In this document: positions 50,912 to 60,071 of the stretch, piece by piece
Layout: each line of letters begins with the position of its first letter
Numbering within the stretch: position 1 is the stretch's first letter
Assembly (NCBI RefSeq): GCF_030812875.1
Contig: NZ_JAUSTN010000001.1
Coordinates: forward strand, 186,001 to 250,000
Direction: 5' to 3'
DNA: 64,000 bases
Source: Peptoniphilus_B koenoeneniae
Lineage (GTDB): Bacteria > Bacillota > Clostridia > Tissierellales > Peptoniphilaceae
Translations under genes and position numbers: made by a program
The notes under the pieces: model-generated
The model's database searches: none
Told to the model about the DNA's origin: nothing
The model's input: only the letters and a program-made list of their open reading frames with translations

Positions 50912-53502
50912 TTTAATTCCTTTGAGTCTTTTACAATTTCATATAACAAGTTAATCGCTTCTTTAGGTGAAAAATCATCAGGATTAATATTTTGTAATTT
51001 TTCTAAAAAAGAATCTTTTCTAATGTCAAAAATTGACTTTTGGCTTACTGCTTTTTGATGTTTTTTTATGTTTACATTAAATTTATCATTTTCTTTTTGA
51101 GTTATTACCTTTAAAATTTCTTGAGCTCTATTTAAAATTTCCTCGTCTATTCCAGCAAGTCTTGCAACATCAATCCCATAAGAATTATCCGTCCAACCTG
51201 GTATTACTTTTCTTAAAAAGATAATATTGTCCTTTTCTTTTTCAACTTCCATGGTTAAATTGGAAATTTCTTTATATTGTTTTTCAAGTTTTGAAAGCTC
51301 ATGGTAATGAGTTGCAAATAGAGTTTTTGCACCTATATTATTTACAATAAATTCTATTAATGCCCAAGCTATGGATAGACCGTCATAAGTTGATGTTCCT
51401 CTTCCTACTTCATCAAGAATTACTAAAGATTTTGAACTTGCATAATTAACAATGTTTGCAACTTCTTTCATTTCAACCATAAAAGTTGAGTCACCTTTTG
51501 CTAAATTATCACTTGCTCCTATTCTTGTCCAAATTCTATCTACAATGGAAATCTCTGCAAATTCGCAGGGAACAAAAGAACCTATTTGTGCCATTATTAC
51601 AATTAAGGCAACTTGTCTCATATAGGTTGATTTTCCAGCCATATTAGGGCCTGTTATAATATGAAGCATATTATTTTCTTGATCAAGTAAAGTATCGTTT
51701 TCAATGAAAACATCAGACCTGTTGTTGTATTCTACAATTGGATGTCTTCCGCCTTTAATTTCTATTTTTCCAACTTCATTTATCTTAGGTCTTTTATATT
51801 TATTTTCTACGGCACTTTTTGCCAAAGAATATAAAGAATCCACCATGGCAATAACAAGAGAAAGGTTCTGTAGTTCAAATATTTTTCCAATAGTAAAATT
51901 TTTTAATTCATCAAAAATTTTAGCTTGAAGACTTAGTGCATCATCATGGGCTGATAAAATTTTTGACTCCATTTCTTTAAGCTCAACTGTAAAATATCTT
52001 TCAGAACCTACTAAAGTTTGTTTTCTTATATAATAGTCAGGCACATTATCTATATAGGACTTAGTAACTTCTATAAAGTATCCTAAAATTTTATTATACT
52101 TGACCCTTAACTTACTGATTCCAGTTCTTGCTTTTTCTTTTTCTTCAAGATCTAATAAAAATTGTCTCCCATTATTTGAAAGTTTAAATAATTTATCTAA
52201 TTCTTCATTGTATCCATCTTTTATAAATTTAGTTTCTTCAAATTTTAAAGGTGCTTCATCTACAATTATGTTCTCTATTTTTTCTATTAATTCATCAATA
52301 GGATCAATGAATTTTGCAAGATCATTAAAAATTTTTTCACCGGAATTTTCAAATAAGACTTTTAATTCTTTGCTCTTTATTAAAGATTCTTTTAAAGATA
52401 TAAAATTTCTGGGATTTACATTTTTTAAAGAAATTTTTCCGCAAAGCCTTTCAATATCAATTAAAGATTTTAAAATTTCTTTGGTTTTATCCATAAAAAT
52501 AAAATCATTTATAAAGGCGTCAATAAAATCTTGCCTTTTAATAATTTTTTCTCTACTAATAAGGGGTTCGCTTACCCACTTTTTCAAAAGTCTTGCTCCC
52601 ATTGAAGTGTTTGTATAATCTAAAGCTTCTAAAAGTGATCCCTTTTTACTATTTGTATTTAATCCCTTAATAACTTCTAAATTTCTAAGAGAACTTTCAT
52701 CTAAAATTAAATAATCGTAAGCCTTAAATAGTTGAATTGAGTTAATATGGTTTAACTTTCTCATGCTCATATTAATGAGATAGTCAAACAACATTAAAAT
52801 AGATTTATTTTCAAAAAGATCATTCTTTTTTAAATCTTTTTTAAGATTTTCATTTAAATTGTCTTTTATTTTATTTAAATTAATTTCTCTTATTTTATCT
52901 TCTGAATAATAATTTACCAGCCTATATTTAATAAAGTTTAAATCTTCATTTTCATTTACTATTACTTCTTCTGGATTTAATTTTTCAAATTCAAGTTCTG
53001 CAAATTTCAAAAGTTCCTTTTTGTTCAAAAAAACTTTATCTGTTACACTAAGCTCTCCTGTAGAATAATCTACATATGAAATATATATGGACAAATTTTT
53101 TATATAAATACTTAATAAATAATTATTTTCATCATTTTTTAAGTATTCTTCATCAGTAAAAGTCCCAGGAGTTATAACACGAGTTACCTGTCTTTTAACT
53201 ATACCTTTTGCAAGTTTTGGATCTTCCATTTGATCACAAACAGCAACCTTATAACCTTTTGCAATTAATTTTGAAATGTATTGATTTACAACATGATGGG
53301 GAATTCCACACATGGGAATTTTTTCATCAAGCCCTCCCCCTCTACCTGTTAAAGCAAGATCCAGTTCTTTAGATGCAATAAGTGCATCGTCAAAAAACAT
53401 TTCGTAAAAATCTCCAAGCCTATAAAAAAGTAGAGCCTCTTTATATTTTTCTTTTGTTGCAACATATTGTTGCATCATGGGAGTAAGTTTTTCTGTTTTC
53501 AA
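50908..53502 (-). CDS. mutS: DNA mismatch repair protein MutS
   Basis: MutS recognises mispaired bases. The 864-residue protein has the mismatch-binding GDFYEMFFDDA with the intercalating Phe and Glu, the core, clamp and ABC-ATPase domains (GPNMAGKSTYMRQ, VILDEVGRGTSTYDG, FATHYHEL). The start is TTG 53502, overlapping the miaB stop and preceded by GGTGAG. It is followed at once by mutL. Confidence 0.97.
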   Translation of the reverse strand: MKTEKLTPMMQQYVATKEKYKEALLFYRLGDFYEMFFDDALIASKELDLALTGRGGGLDEKIPMCGIPHHVVNQYISKLIAKGYKVAVCDQMEDPKLAKGIVKRQVTRVITPGTFTDEEYLKNDENNYLLSIYIKNLSIYISYVDYSTGELSVTDKVFLNKKELLKFAELEFEKLNPEEVIVNENEDLNFIKYRLVNYYSEDKIREINLNKIKDNLNENLKKDLKKNDLFENKSILMLFDYLINMSMRKLNHINSIQLFKAYDYLILDESSLRNLEVIKGLNTNSKKGSLLEALDYTNTSMGARLLKKWVSEPLISREKIIKRQDFIDAFINDFIFMDKTKEILKSLIDIERLCGKISLKNVNPRNFISLKESLIKSKELKVLFENSGEKIFNDLAKFIDPIDELIEKIENIIVDEAPLKFEETKFIKDGYNEELDKLFKLSNNGRQFLLDLEEKEKARTGISKLRVKYNKILGYFIEVTKSYIDNVPDYYIRKQTLVGSERYFTVELKEMESKILSAHDDALSLQAKIFDELKNFTIGKIFELQNLSLVIAMVDSLYSLAKSAVENKYKRPKINEVGKIEIKGGRHPIVEYNNRSDVFIENDTLLDQENNMLHIITGPNMAGKSTYMRQVALIVIMAQIGSFVPCEFAEISIVDRIWTRIGASDNLAKGDSTFMVEMKEVANIVNYASSKSLVILDEVGRGTSTYDGLSIAWALIEFIVNNIGAKTLFATHYHELSKLEKQYKEISNLTMEVEKEKDNIIFLRKVIPGWTDNSYGIDVARLAGIDEEILNRAQEILKVITQKENDKFNVNIKKHQKAVSQKSIFDIRKDSFLEKLQNINPDDFSPKEAINLLYEIVKDSKELK

Positions 53503-54890
53503 ATTATCTCACCTGTTAATGAAAATGTGTTTGCATCCGTAATCTTTAAAGGAATTATTTTTCCTATTAAATCTCCACTTCCCTTAAAGTTTACAAGTTT
53601 AAATTCTTCCGTTCTTCCGCTTAAGGCCTCTTTATTTGTTTTACTTACATCTTCAACTAAAACTTTCTTTACCTTTCCTATTTCAGCCTTGTTCTTTCTT
53701 AATTGAATAGGATATAAAAGATCAAGAAGTCTGTTAAATCTTTGATGTTTTATAGCTTCATCAATTTGCTCTTTATTTGCTGCTATTGTCCCTTCTCTCA
53801 TGGAATATATAAAAGTAAAAGATGAATCATATTCAACTTTCTTGCATAAATCTATAGTTTCAAGAAAATCTTCTTCTGTTTCACCAGGAAAGCCAACCAT
53901 AATATCAGTTGATAATGCTATATCAGGAACAATTTCTTTTATTTTATAGATTTTTTCTAAATATTGCTCTTTTGTATAATGTCTATTCATAAGTTTCAAA
54001 ATTTTACTTGATCCAGCCTGAACAGGTAAATGTAAAAAGTTTGAAAGCTTATCAAGATCTCTAAAAGCATATATTAACTCATCTGAAAAATCTTTTGGAT
54101 GAGAAGTCATAAATCTTATTCTTTCAATGCCGTCCACTTCATTTATCATTTTAAGAAGGTCTGTAAAAGTATATTTTTCGTCTAAATTTTTTCCGTAAGA
54201 ATTAACATTTTGACCTAAAAGAGTTACTTCTTTTGTTCCATGAGCTGCCAAATCTCTTATTTCATTTAAAATTTCCTTTGGTCTTCTGCTTTTTTCACGT
54301 CCTCTTGTGTAAGGCACTATACAATAGGTGCAGAAGTTGTTGCAACCATACATTATATTTACAAAACTCTTAAAATTATAAAGTCTGTTGGCGCCTAAAT
54401 TATTATCATCATTTGTATAGTTTTCTTCAATATCTATAACTTTTTCATTATCCTTATAAACCTTTAAAAGTAATTGGGGAAATTTGTAAATATTATTTGT
54501 TCCAAAAATTATATCTACATTTTCAAATTTTTCTTTTACAATATCTCTGCTTTCTTGTCTTTGCATCATGCAACCGCAAACGCAAACTTTTAAACTATTT
54601 TTAAGTTTTTTTAAATGCTTAAGCTCCCCTAATTTTCCATAAACTTTATCTTCCGCAGATTTTCTTATGGAGCAAGTATTTAAAATTATTAAATCAGCCT
54701 CATTTATATCTTCAATAATTTTAAAATCCATTTGTTCTAAAAGCCATGATATTTTTTCGGAATCATGAAAATTCATTTGACAACCATAAGTTAAAATTAC
54801 AGCCTTTTTATTTTCAGTATAACTTTTTAAATTATATAAAATTTCACTTAAATCATCTTTTTTATAATCAATTAATTCTAAATTTTCCAT
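53499..54890 (-). CDS. miaB: tRNA-2-methylthio-N6-dimethylallyladenosine synthase
   Basis: MiaB is a radical-SAM enzyme that methylthiolates i6A37 in tRNA, downstream of MiaA. The 463-residue protein has the UPF0004 cysteines (TYGCQMNFHDSE, NTCSIRKSAEDK, VCGCMMQR), the radical-SAM CNNFCTYC loop near residue 175, and a C-terminal TRAM domain. GAGGT precedes the ATG. It is the first gene of the operon through the yabN-like gene. Confidence 0.97.
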   Translation of the reverse strand: MENLELIDYKKDDLSEILYNLKSYTENKKAVILTYGCQMNFHDSEKISWLLEQMDFKIIEDINEADLIILNTCSIRKSAEDKVYGKLGELKHLKKLKNSLKVCVCGCMMQRQESRDIVKEKFENVDIIFGTNNIYKFPQLLLKVYKDNEKVIDIEENYTNDDNNLGANRLYNFKSFVNIMYGCNNFCTYCIVPYTRGREKSRRPKEILNEIRDLAAHGTKEVTLLGQNVNSYGKNLDEKYTFTDLLKMINEVDGIERIRFMTSHPKDFSDELIYAFRDLDKLSNFLHLPVQAGSSKILKLMNRHYTKEQYLEKIYKIKEIVPDIALSTDIMVGFPGETEEDFLETIDLCKKVEYDSSFTFIYSMREGTIAANKEQIDEAIKHQRFNRLLDLLYPIQLRKNKAEIGKVKKVLVEDVSKTNKEALSGRTEEFKLVNFKGSGDLIGKIIPLKITDANTFSLTGEII

Positions 54891-54913
54891 TAAAACCTCA
54901 CATTCAATACTTA

Positions 54914-54922
54914 ATTATACCA
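54914..54922 (-). promoter_or_regulatory. Extended -10 promoter of miaB-mutSL operon
   Basis: TGGTATAAT on the minus strand (TGn plus TATAAT) lies 23 bases before the miaB ATG; the -35 region is the T-tract of the preceding terminator. Confidence 0.55.
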
Positions 54923-54940
54923 TAACTATAATAAATAAAA

Positions 54941-54967
54941 AAAAATAAACGTCCTAGGACGTTTATT
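54941..54967 (-). terminator. Terminator of mtnA-like/HD/FAD operon
   Basis: A perfect 24-base palindrome (arms AATAAACGTCCT and AGGACGTTTATT) is followed on the minus strand by a long T-run and overlaps the stop codon of the flavoprotein gene. Confidence 0.9.
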
Positions 54968-56336
54968 AATTCATTAAATGTCTTGCAACATAAACTCCAC
55001 TTGCCGAAGCCTGAGATAAAGAATGAGTTGCTCCTCCTCCATCTCCTACTACATAAAGCCCTTCTACATGGGTCATAAAATTTTTATCAGTTTTAATTTT
55101 TGAATTATAAAACTTTACTTCCACTCCATATAAAAGAGTATCTTCATTGGCTGTTCCCGGAGCAATTTTATCAAGAGCATAAATCATTTCAATTATTGAA
55201 TCCAATTGTCTTTTTGGAATGACAAGAGAAAGATCTCCTGGAGTAGCTTTTAATGTCGGCTCTGTAAAACATTTCTCCATCCTTCTTTTATCACTTCTTC
55301 TACCTTTTACCAAATCGCCAAATCTTTGTAGAATAACTCCTCCGCCAAGCATATTTGAAAGCCTTGCTATACTTTCGCCATATTCATTGGAATTTTTAAA
55401 AGGCTCTGTAAATTTATTGCTTACTAAAAGTGCAAAGTTTGTATTTTCGCTTTGTAATTTAGGATCTGCATAAGAATGCCCATTAACTGTAATTATTCCA
55501 TTTGTATTTTCGGCAACAACTTGTCCATAAGGGTTCATGCAAAAAGTTCTTACTAAATCATTGTATTCTTTTGTTTGATAAACAATTTTTGATTCATAAA
55601 CTTTATCTGTAATATCTTTAAATATTTCTGCCGGAAGTTCTACTCTAACTCCTATATCAACTTGATTTGAAAATCTTTCAATCTTAAACTTATCACAAAT
55701 TTTTGAAATCCAATTTGATCCACTTCTGCCTGAGGCTAAAACCACATTTTTTGTTGAATATTTTTGATCTTTATCTGTTGTTACTATAAATTTATCATTT
55801 TCTTTAACAATATCTAAAACAAGAGTGTTAAATATCATATCTACTTTTTTTCTGGAATAGTCATATATTTTTTTCAAAATTTCAACATTTCTGTCAGTTC
55901 CAAAATGTCTTACCTTTGCATCAAGTAGATGCAAATCATGTCTTAATGCAATAGTTTTTAAATTTGAATCACTTGTTGAATATAATTTTGAATTATAACC
56001 GTCAAATTCACACAAGACCTTATCTACATATTCCATGAGCTCTATTGATTCTTTCTTGCCTAAATATTTATAAAGTTCTCCTCCAAAATTATTTGTTATA
56101 TTATATTTACCGTCGGATAAAGTTCCGGCTCCACCGTACCCGTTCATAATATTACACGGTTTACAAGATATACAATTTTCAACTTTACCTGTTTTTATAG
56201 GACAAATTCTCTTTTCAATAGGATTTCCCCTATCTATTAATAGGACTTTTTTATCCGTATTTTGTTTTGTAAATTCATAGGACGCAAATACTCCTGAAGC
56301 ACCTGCACCAACAATTAAAACATCATATTCTTTCAC
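54966..56336 (-). CDS. FAD-dependent dehydrogenase (COG2509-like)
   Basis: The 456-residue flavoprotein has an N-terminal dinucleotide-binding motif VLIVGAGASGVFASYE, a cysteine-rich segment CPIKTGKVENCISCKPC (about 45-61), NGYGGAGTLSDGKYN, and a C-terminal GLYVVGDGGGATHSLSQA. It fits the uncharacterised FAD dehydrogenases of COG2509. The Cys pattern could bind metal but has not been tested. The start is GTG 56336 with AAGGTGAT five bases upstream. It follows the HD gene by 11 bases. Substrate unknown. Confidence 0.85.
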   Translation of the reverse strand: MKEYDVLIVGAGASGVFASYEFTKQNTDKKVLLIDRGNPIEKRICPIKTGKVENCISCKPCNIMNGYGGAGTLSDGKYNITNNFGGELYKYLGKKESIELMEYVDKVLCEFDGYNSKLYSTSDSNLKTIALRHDLHLLDAKVRHFGTDRNVEILKKIYDYSRKKVDMIFNTLVLDIVKENDKFIVTTDKDQKYSTKNVVLASGRSGSNWISKICDKFKIERFSNQVDIGVRVELPAEIFKDITDKVYESKIVYQTKEYNDLVRTFCMNPYGQVVAENTNGIITVNGHSYADPKLQSENTNFALLVSNKFTEPFKNSNEYGESIARLSNMLGGGVILQRFGDLVKGRRSDKRRMEKCFTEPTLKATPGDLSLVIPKRQLDSIIEMIYALDKIAPGTANEDTLLYGVEVKFYNSKIKTDKNFMTHVEGLYVVGDGGGATHSLSQASASGVYVARHLMN

Positions 56337-56347
56337 TTTTCATCACC

Positions 56348-56911
56348 TTATCGGTCAAAATAATCATCTATTATGGAAATCCCGTATTGGTATAATTTTG
56401 TTGAAATTCTTTTTGCAATTTCAATTCTCTTATAGACCTGGTCTTTTTTAATATTATGACTTTTCCAGGAACCTCCGCCCCCAAAATAATTAAGCATTAT
56501 AGGCTCCAACCTGTCAACAGTATTTGCAAAAAGAGCTTCGTCAGTTTCACATTTATCAAATTCTAAAAATAAATCTTTTAAATATTTGCCATTTGAGGGT
56601 ATAGAAAAAATTTTATTTGCAGCTTCCATTTCTCTTTCATATTTATCTTTGTATCCTTCAGTATCATAGGCAAAAGTATCACCTGCATAAATCTCAACTA
56701 AATCATGAACAAGAAGCATTTTTACAACTTTATTAATATCTATTTCCCTATCTGTATAATCCTTTAATGTTAAAGCTGCCAATGCAACATGAAAAGAGTG
56801 TTGAGCATCATCTTCAAAAGTTACCTTATCTAAATTTAAAGATTGCCTTTTTACTCTCTTCATTTTATCAATTTCAAGAATAAAATTTATATCATTTTTT
56901 AAATTTTCCAT
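56348..56911 (-). CDS. HD-domain hydrolase (YfbR-like 5'-nucleotidase family)
   Basis: The 187-residue HD protein has AQHSFHVALAAL near residue 36, VHDLVEIYAGD near 68 and ANTVDRLEPIM near 130, the metal-site pattern of YfbR-type 5'-deoxynucleotidases and related HD hydrolases. It lies two bases after the MtnA-like gene, opposite a purine nucleoside phosphorylase. A nucleotidase role supplying nucleosides to those enzymes is plausible but not proved. Confidence 0.78.
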   Translation of the reverse strand: MENLKNDINFILEIDKMKRVKRQSLNLDKVTFEDDAQHSFHVALAALTLKDYTDREIDINKVVKMLLVHDLVEIYAGDTFAYDTEGYKDKYEREMEAANKIFSIPSNGKYLKDLFLEFDKCETDEALFANTVDRLEPIMLNYFGGGGSWKSHNIKKDQVYKRIEIAKRISTKLYQYGISIIDDYFDR

Positions 56912-56913
56912 TT

Positions 56914-57963
56914 TTATACCGCAAAAGAATAATAGCTATCGCTTTTATACCTATCTAAATCATAAGGAGAAAAAATTCCCTTATCTGTAACAACTCCACT
57001 TACAAGATGAGCTGGCGTAATATCAAAAGCAGGATAATAGCCCTTTACTTCAGGAATAGTATGTCTAATTCCATTTGCCATTAAAACTTCTTCTGGATCT
57101 CTTTGTTCGATTTTTATTTCTCCTGCACTTTTTGCACTATCAGGTATTCCTGTAACAAAATATGGAATCCCTAAATATTTTGCAACAATAGCCATTTGGA
57201 AAGTTCCGATTTTATTTATTACAGAACCATCTCTTGTGATTGTATCTGCTGCAGAAGTGAATACATCAATTTTCTTTTCTTTCATTGTTACGGCAACCAT
57301 ATTGTCTGTGATAATAGTTGTATCAAAGCCCATTTGAGCACAACAAGTTGCGGTAAATCTTCCACCTTGTAAAAATGGTCTTGTTTCAGGCACAAAAAGT
57401 TTTATTTCTTTATTTCTTTTTCTGCACTCTTTAAGCATCATGCCTATAATTGTTTCTCCAAAACATTGAGTCATAACTTTACCATTGTCGGGAAACATAT
57501 CAACCAAATAATTTGCCACTTGACCTATTCTTTGATATCTTTGCTCCATTACTTTTACAGTGTAATCTCTAATAAGAATATCAAGATTATCTGCATCAAG
57601 TTTATCTTTTACAGCTTCTATGCATCCTCTTCCCACTTCTACCATTCTTTGAGAAGTAGTAGGTCTACTATGTCCTAAAGTTTCAGCAGCCTCTTGTAGA
57701 TATTTAAGTCTTTCTTCTTTTGTCTTATCTAAACATTCATAAGCTGCAAGAGCCATACCCATGCCAGCAGCAGTATAAGGACCTGCACTTTGAGTAACCA
57801 TAGCTCTAATTGCATCTCTTACTTCTATATAATTTTTGCACTCAACAAATTTCACTTCTCTTGGATAAATTCTTCTATCCAAAATTTTCACAAGACCTTT
57901 TTCATACCATGCAACATTTTCAAATTTCAGCATAAAAGCTAAACCGTCATCAATTCTTGTCAT
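56914..57963 (-). CDS. MtnA-like sugar-1-phosphate isomerase (eIF2B alpha fold)
   Basis: The 349-residue protein matches the MtnA/eIF2B-alpha family: the Cys of VMTQCFGET (aligned with LTHCNAG of MtnA), VPETRPFLQGGRFTA, SAADTITRDGSVINKIGT with the catalytic Asp, and a C-terminal FDITPAHLVSGVVTDKG. MtnA isomerises 5-methylthioribose-1-phosphate to the ribulose form. However, the MtnA motif VRGAPAIG is VTQSAGPYTAAG here, so the substrate may differ. A GGAGG site precedes the ATG. No other methionine-salvage gene (mtnB, C, D, K, W) is nearby. Confidence 0.78.
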   Translation of the reverse strand: MTRIDDGLAFMLKFENVAWYEKGLVKILDRRIYPREVKFVECKNYIEVRDAIRAMVTQSAGPYTAAGMGMALAAYECLDKTKEERLKYLQEAAETLGHSRPTTSQRMVEVGRGCIEAVKDKLDADNLDILIRDYTVKVMEQRYQRIGQVANYLVDMFPDNGKVMTQCFGETIIGMMLKECRKRNKEIKLFVPETRPFLQGGRFTATCCAQMGFDTTIITDNMVAVTMKEKKIDVFTSAADTITRDGSVINKIGTFQMAIVAKYLGIPYFVTGIPDSAKSAGEIKIEQRDPEEVLMANGIRHTIPEVKGYYPAFDITPAHLVSGVVTDKGIFSPYDLDRYKSDSYYSFAV

Positions 57964-58002
57964 AATTCCTCCATATAATTTTTATAATTTTAATTTAATA
58001 TA

Positions 58003-58011
58003 AGTATAACA
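58003..58011 (-). promoter_or_regulatory. Extended -10 promoter of mtnA-like operon
   Basis: TGTTATACT on the minus strand lies 39 bases before the ATG. The -35 region (CATTTG, 17 bases upstream) is weak. Confidence 0.5.
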
Positions 58012-58052
58012 TGTTTAAAATTTTACAAATGAAAATTTAAAAAAAATATAAA

Positions 58053-58088
58053 CTTAAAAAATTTAAAAAACTTAAAAAATTTAAAATC
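58053..58088. repeat. Tandem 18-bp A/T repeat in divergent intergenic region
   Basis: Two adjacent 18-base units starting CTTAAAAAATTTAAAA differ only in the last two bases. They lie within the 210-base gap between the divergent isomerase and phosphorylase genes, which is almost pure A+T with phased A-tracts. No other gene or ORF is seen in the gap. Confidence 0.7.
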
Positions 58089-58173
58089 TTATAAATTATG
58101 TAAAATTAAATAAATTTAATGATAGAATTATAAATAAGATAAAATAATTTTTAAAAAAAGAAAGGAATCTATT

Positions 58174-58920
58174 ATGACAAAATTTGGAATTATTGCAGGT
58201 ACCGGCTATGACGATATTTTAGACGGTTTTGAAAAAAAGATATTTGAAACTGCATATGGACAAGCAGAAGGAGCGATTAAAGGCGATGTTGTTATAATGC
58301 AAAGACACGGAAAAGGTCATAGCGTTCCCCCTCACAAAATAAACTATCGTGCAAATATTCAAGCCATGAAAGATTTGGGAGTTCAATATATTTTTGGTAT
58401 ATGTGCTGTTGGAAGCGTAAAAAAAGATTTGCCACCGGGAAGTTTAATTTTAAATAATGATTTTTTAGATTTTACAAAAAATAGAATTACAACTTTTTTC
58501 GACGGTGATGATGGAATTGTAGACCACTTAGAAGTGAGTGAACCCTATAGCGAAGAGTTAAATGATTTATTTATAAAAGTTGCAAAAGAAAATAATTGCA
58601 AGATAAATGGTAAGGGTGTTTATGTTTGCACTGAAGGTCCAAGATTTGAAACAAGAACGGAAATAAAAATGTATCAATATTTAGATTGCCACGTTTGCGG
58701 TATGACAAATGTTCCTGAAGTTCTTCTTGCAAATGAAAGACAAATTGTTTATTCCTGCTTAAGTTTTGTAACTAATTTCTGCACAGGGGTAGGAGGAGAA
58801 ATTACTGAAGAAGAAATAAGATCAGTTAATTTTGACAAGAAAAAATTACTTGATACAATTTTAAAAACTTTTGAAAGTCCTGAAATATTAAAAATAAAAT
58901 CAAAGGCAAAACTAATTTAA
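58174..58920 (+). CDS. Purine nucleoside phosphorylase, MTAP/PNP-II family
   Basis: The 248-residue protein is a trimeric-type (class II) phosphorylase: IIAGTGYDDI at the start, QRHGKGHSVPPHKINYRANI with the phosphate-binding His, CTEGPRFETRTEI and GMTNVPEVLLANE. The late segment is FVTNFCTGVGGE; in MTA phosphorylase this place holds the DYD that reads the adenine amino group, so Asn here points to 6-oxopurines (inosine or guanosine). It is divergent from the MtnA-like isomerase. AAAGGA precedes the ATG, and a terminator follows. Confidence 0.85.
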   Translation: MTKFGIIAGTGYDDILDGFEKKIFETAYGQAEGAIKGDVVIMQRHGKGHSVPPHKINYRANIQAMKDLGVQYIFGICAVGSVKKDLPPGSLILNNDFLDFTKNRITTFFDGDDGIVDHLEVSEPYSEELNDLFIKVAKENNCKINGKGVYVCTEGPRFETRTEIKMYQYLDCHVCGMTNVPEVLLANERQIVYSCLSFVTNFCTGVGGEITEEEIRSVNFDKKKLLDTILKTFESPEILKIKSKAKLI

Positions 58921-58926
58921 AATATA

Positions 58927-58964
58927 AAAAACTCTTTACTATTTAAACAGTAAAGAGTTTTTTA
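58927..58964. terminator. Bidirectional terminator
   Basis: Arms AAAACTCTTTACT and AGTAAAGAGTTTT flank an 8-base loop, with T-tracts on both strands. It lies between the phosphorylase and the convergent MBL hydrolase gene. Confidence 0.9.
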
Positions 58965-58980
58965 ATTTAAAAATTTAATA

Positions 58981-59610
58981 TTAATAATTATTTGCCATTC
59001 TCACATAGGGATTATATTTTCTTTCATACCCTATTGTAGTTTTAGGGCCATGCCCCGGCAAAACTACTGTTTCATCAGGAAGCTCCATAAGTTTTTTTAA
59101 AGATGAAAAAATTTCTTTTTCATCTCCTCCTGGAAAATCAGTTCTTCCCATGGAGCCTAAAAATAAAGTATCTCCTGAAAAGAGAATATTTTCAATTAAA
59201 ATACAAACTCCTCCTTTTGTATGACCGGGAGTTTCAATTATTTTAAATTTTAAATTTCCTAAGGAAAGCTCTTGTCCGTCTTTTAAATAAGAATCTACTT
59301 TTACATCCTTTATATCAAGTCCCAGCATAGGTCCAAAATAAGTTGAATTTGTTTCAAGCATTTCTTGATCTTTTTCGTTAATATAGACTTTTAAATTATA
59401 TTTTTCTTTTAATTCATATAAAGCTCCCACATGATCTGGATGTCCATGGGTCAAAAGTACAAATTTCGGTTTTAGATTATTTTTTTCTATTGTGGAAATT
59501 ATTTTTTTTGCTTCAGCTGCTGGATCTATTATTACTGCATCCAAATTTTCATCATAAATAATATATGTGTTTGTAGCAAAATTTCCAAGCTCCATTTGTA
59601 TTACTTTCAT
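58981..59610 (-). CDS. MBL-fold metallo-hydrolase (glyoxalase II-like)
   Basis: This 209-residue protein has the metallo-beta-lactamase motifs: LTHGHPDHVGA (HxHxDH), ETPGHTKGGVCI, LFSGDTLFLGSMGRTDFPGG, and a late LPGHGPKTTIG. This is the short YcbL/glyoxalase II-like type and probably hydrolyses a thioester. ATG 59610 follows GAGGT five bases upstream, located at the dtd stop codon; an upstream in-frame start (59640) would lie inside dtd. Confidence 0.92.
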   Translation of the reverse strand: MKVIQMELGNFATNTYIIYDENLDAVIIDPAAEAKKIISTIEKNNLKPKFVLLTHGHPDHVGALYELKEKYNLKVYINEKDQEMLETNSTYFGPMLGLDIKDVKVDSYLKDGQELSLGNLKFKIIETPGHTKGGVCILIENILFSGDTLFLGSMGRTDFPGGDEKEIFSSLKKLMELPDETVVLPGHGPKTTIGYERKYNPYVRMANNY

Positions 59611-59617
59611 TTTTACC

Positions 59618-60067
59618 TCAAAATGTTTTTTCAGAATCAAGCAAAATCGTAACAGGACCGTCGTTTATTAAAGTAACTTTCATGTCCGCTCCATATTCTC
59701 CCTCTTGGGTATAAATATTTTTATTTTTTGCTCCTTCAATAAATTTTTTATAATAATATTTTCCATCTTCAAAACCTGCAGCATTTTGATAACTGGGTCT
59801 GTTGCCTTTTCTTGCATCTCCATATAGGGTGAATTGACTTACAACTAAAAGCTGGCCTTTTGTATCAATTATTGATTTATTCATAACTCCATTTTCGTCA
59901 TCGAAAATTCTAAGTCCAGTAACTTTTTTTAAAATATAGCTTAAGTCTTCATCTTTGTCGGTATCTTTTATTCCAAGCAAAAGCAAAATTCCTTGATCAA
60001 TTTTTCCTATTAAATTTCCATCTACTTCAACTTTTGCTGATTTTACTCTTTGAACAACTGCTCTCAA
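59618..60067 (-). CDS. dtd: D-aminoacyl-tRNA deacylase
   Basis: Dtd removes D-amino acids (and glycine mischarged on tRNA-Ala) from tRNA. The 149-residue protein has MRAVVQRVKSAKV at the N-terminus and the two catalytic motifs SQFTLYGD and NDGPVTILLDS. The start is TTG 60067, fitting the family N-terminus; an AGGCGTGA lies upstream. It follows the rel gene by four bases, the common rel-dtd order. Confidence 0.96.
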   Translation of the reverse strand: MRAVVQRVKSAKVEVDGNLIGKIDQGILLLLGIKDTDKDEDLSYILKKVTGLRIFDDENGVMNKSIIDTKGQLLVVSQFTLYGDARKGNRPSYQNAAGFEDGKYYYKKFIEGAKNKNIYTQEGEYGADMKVTLINDGPVTILLDSEKTF

Positions 60068-60071
60068 ATTA

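Noticed and set aside
58174..58920. Plain annotation as methylthioadenosine phosphorylase (mtnP)
   Set aside because: The base-recognition segment has VTNFCTG in place of the DYD-type adenine motif, so a 6-oxopurine substrate is more likely.
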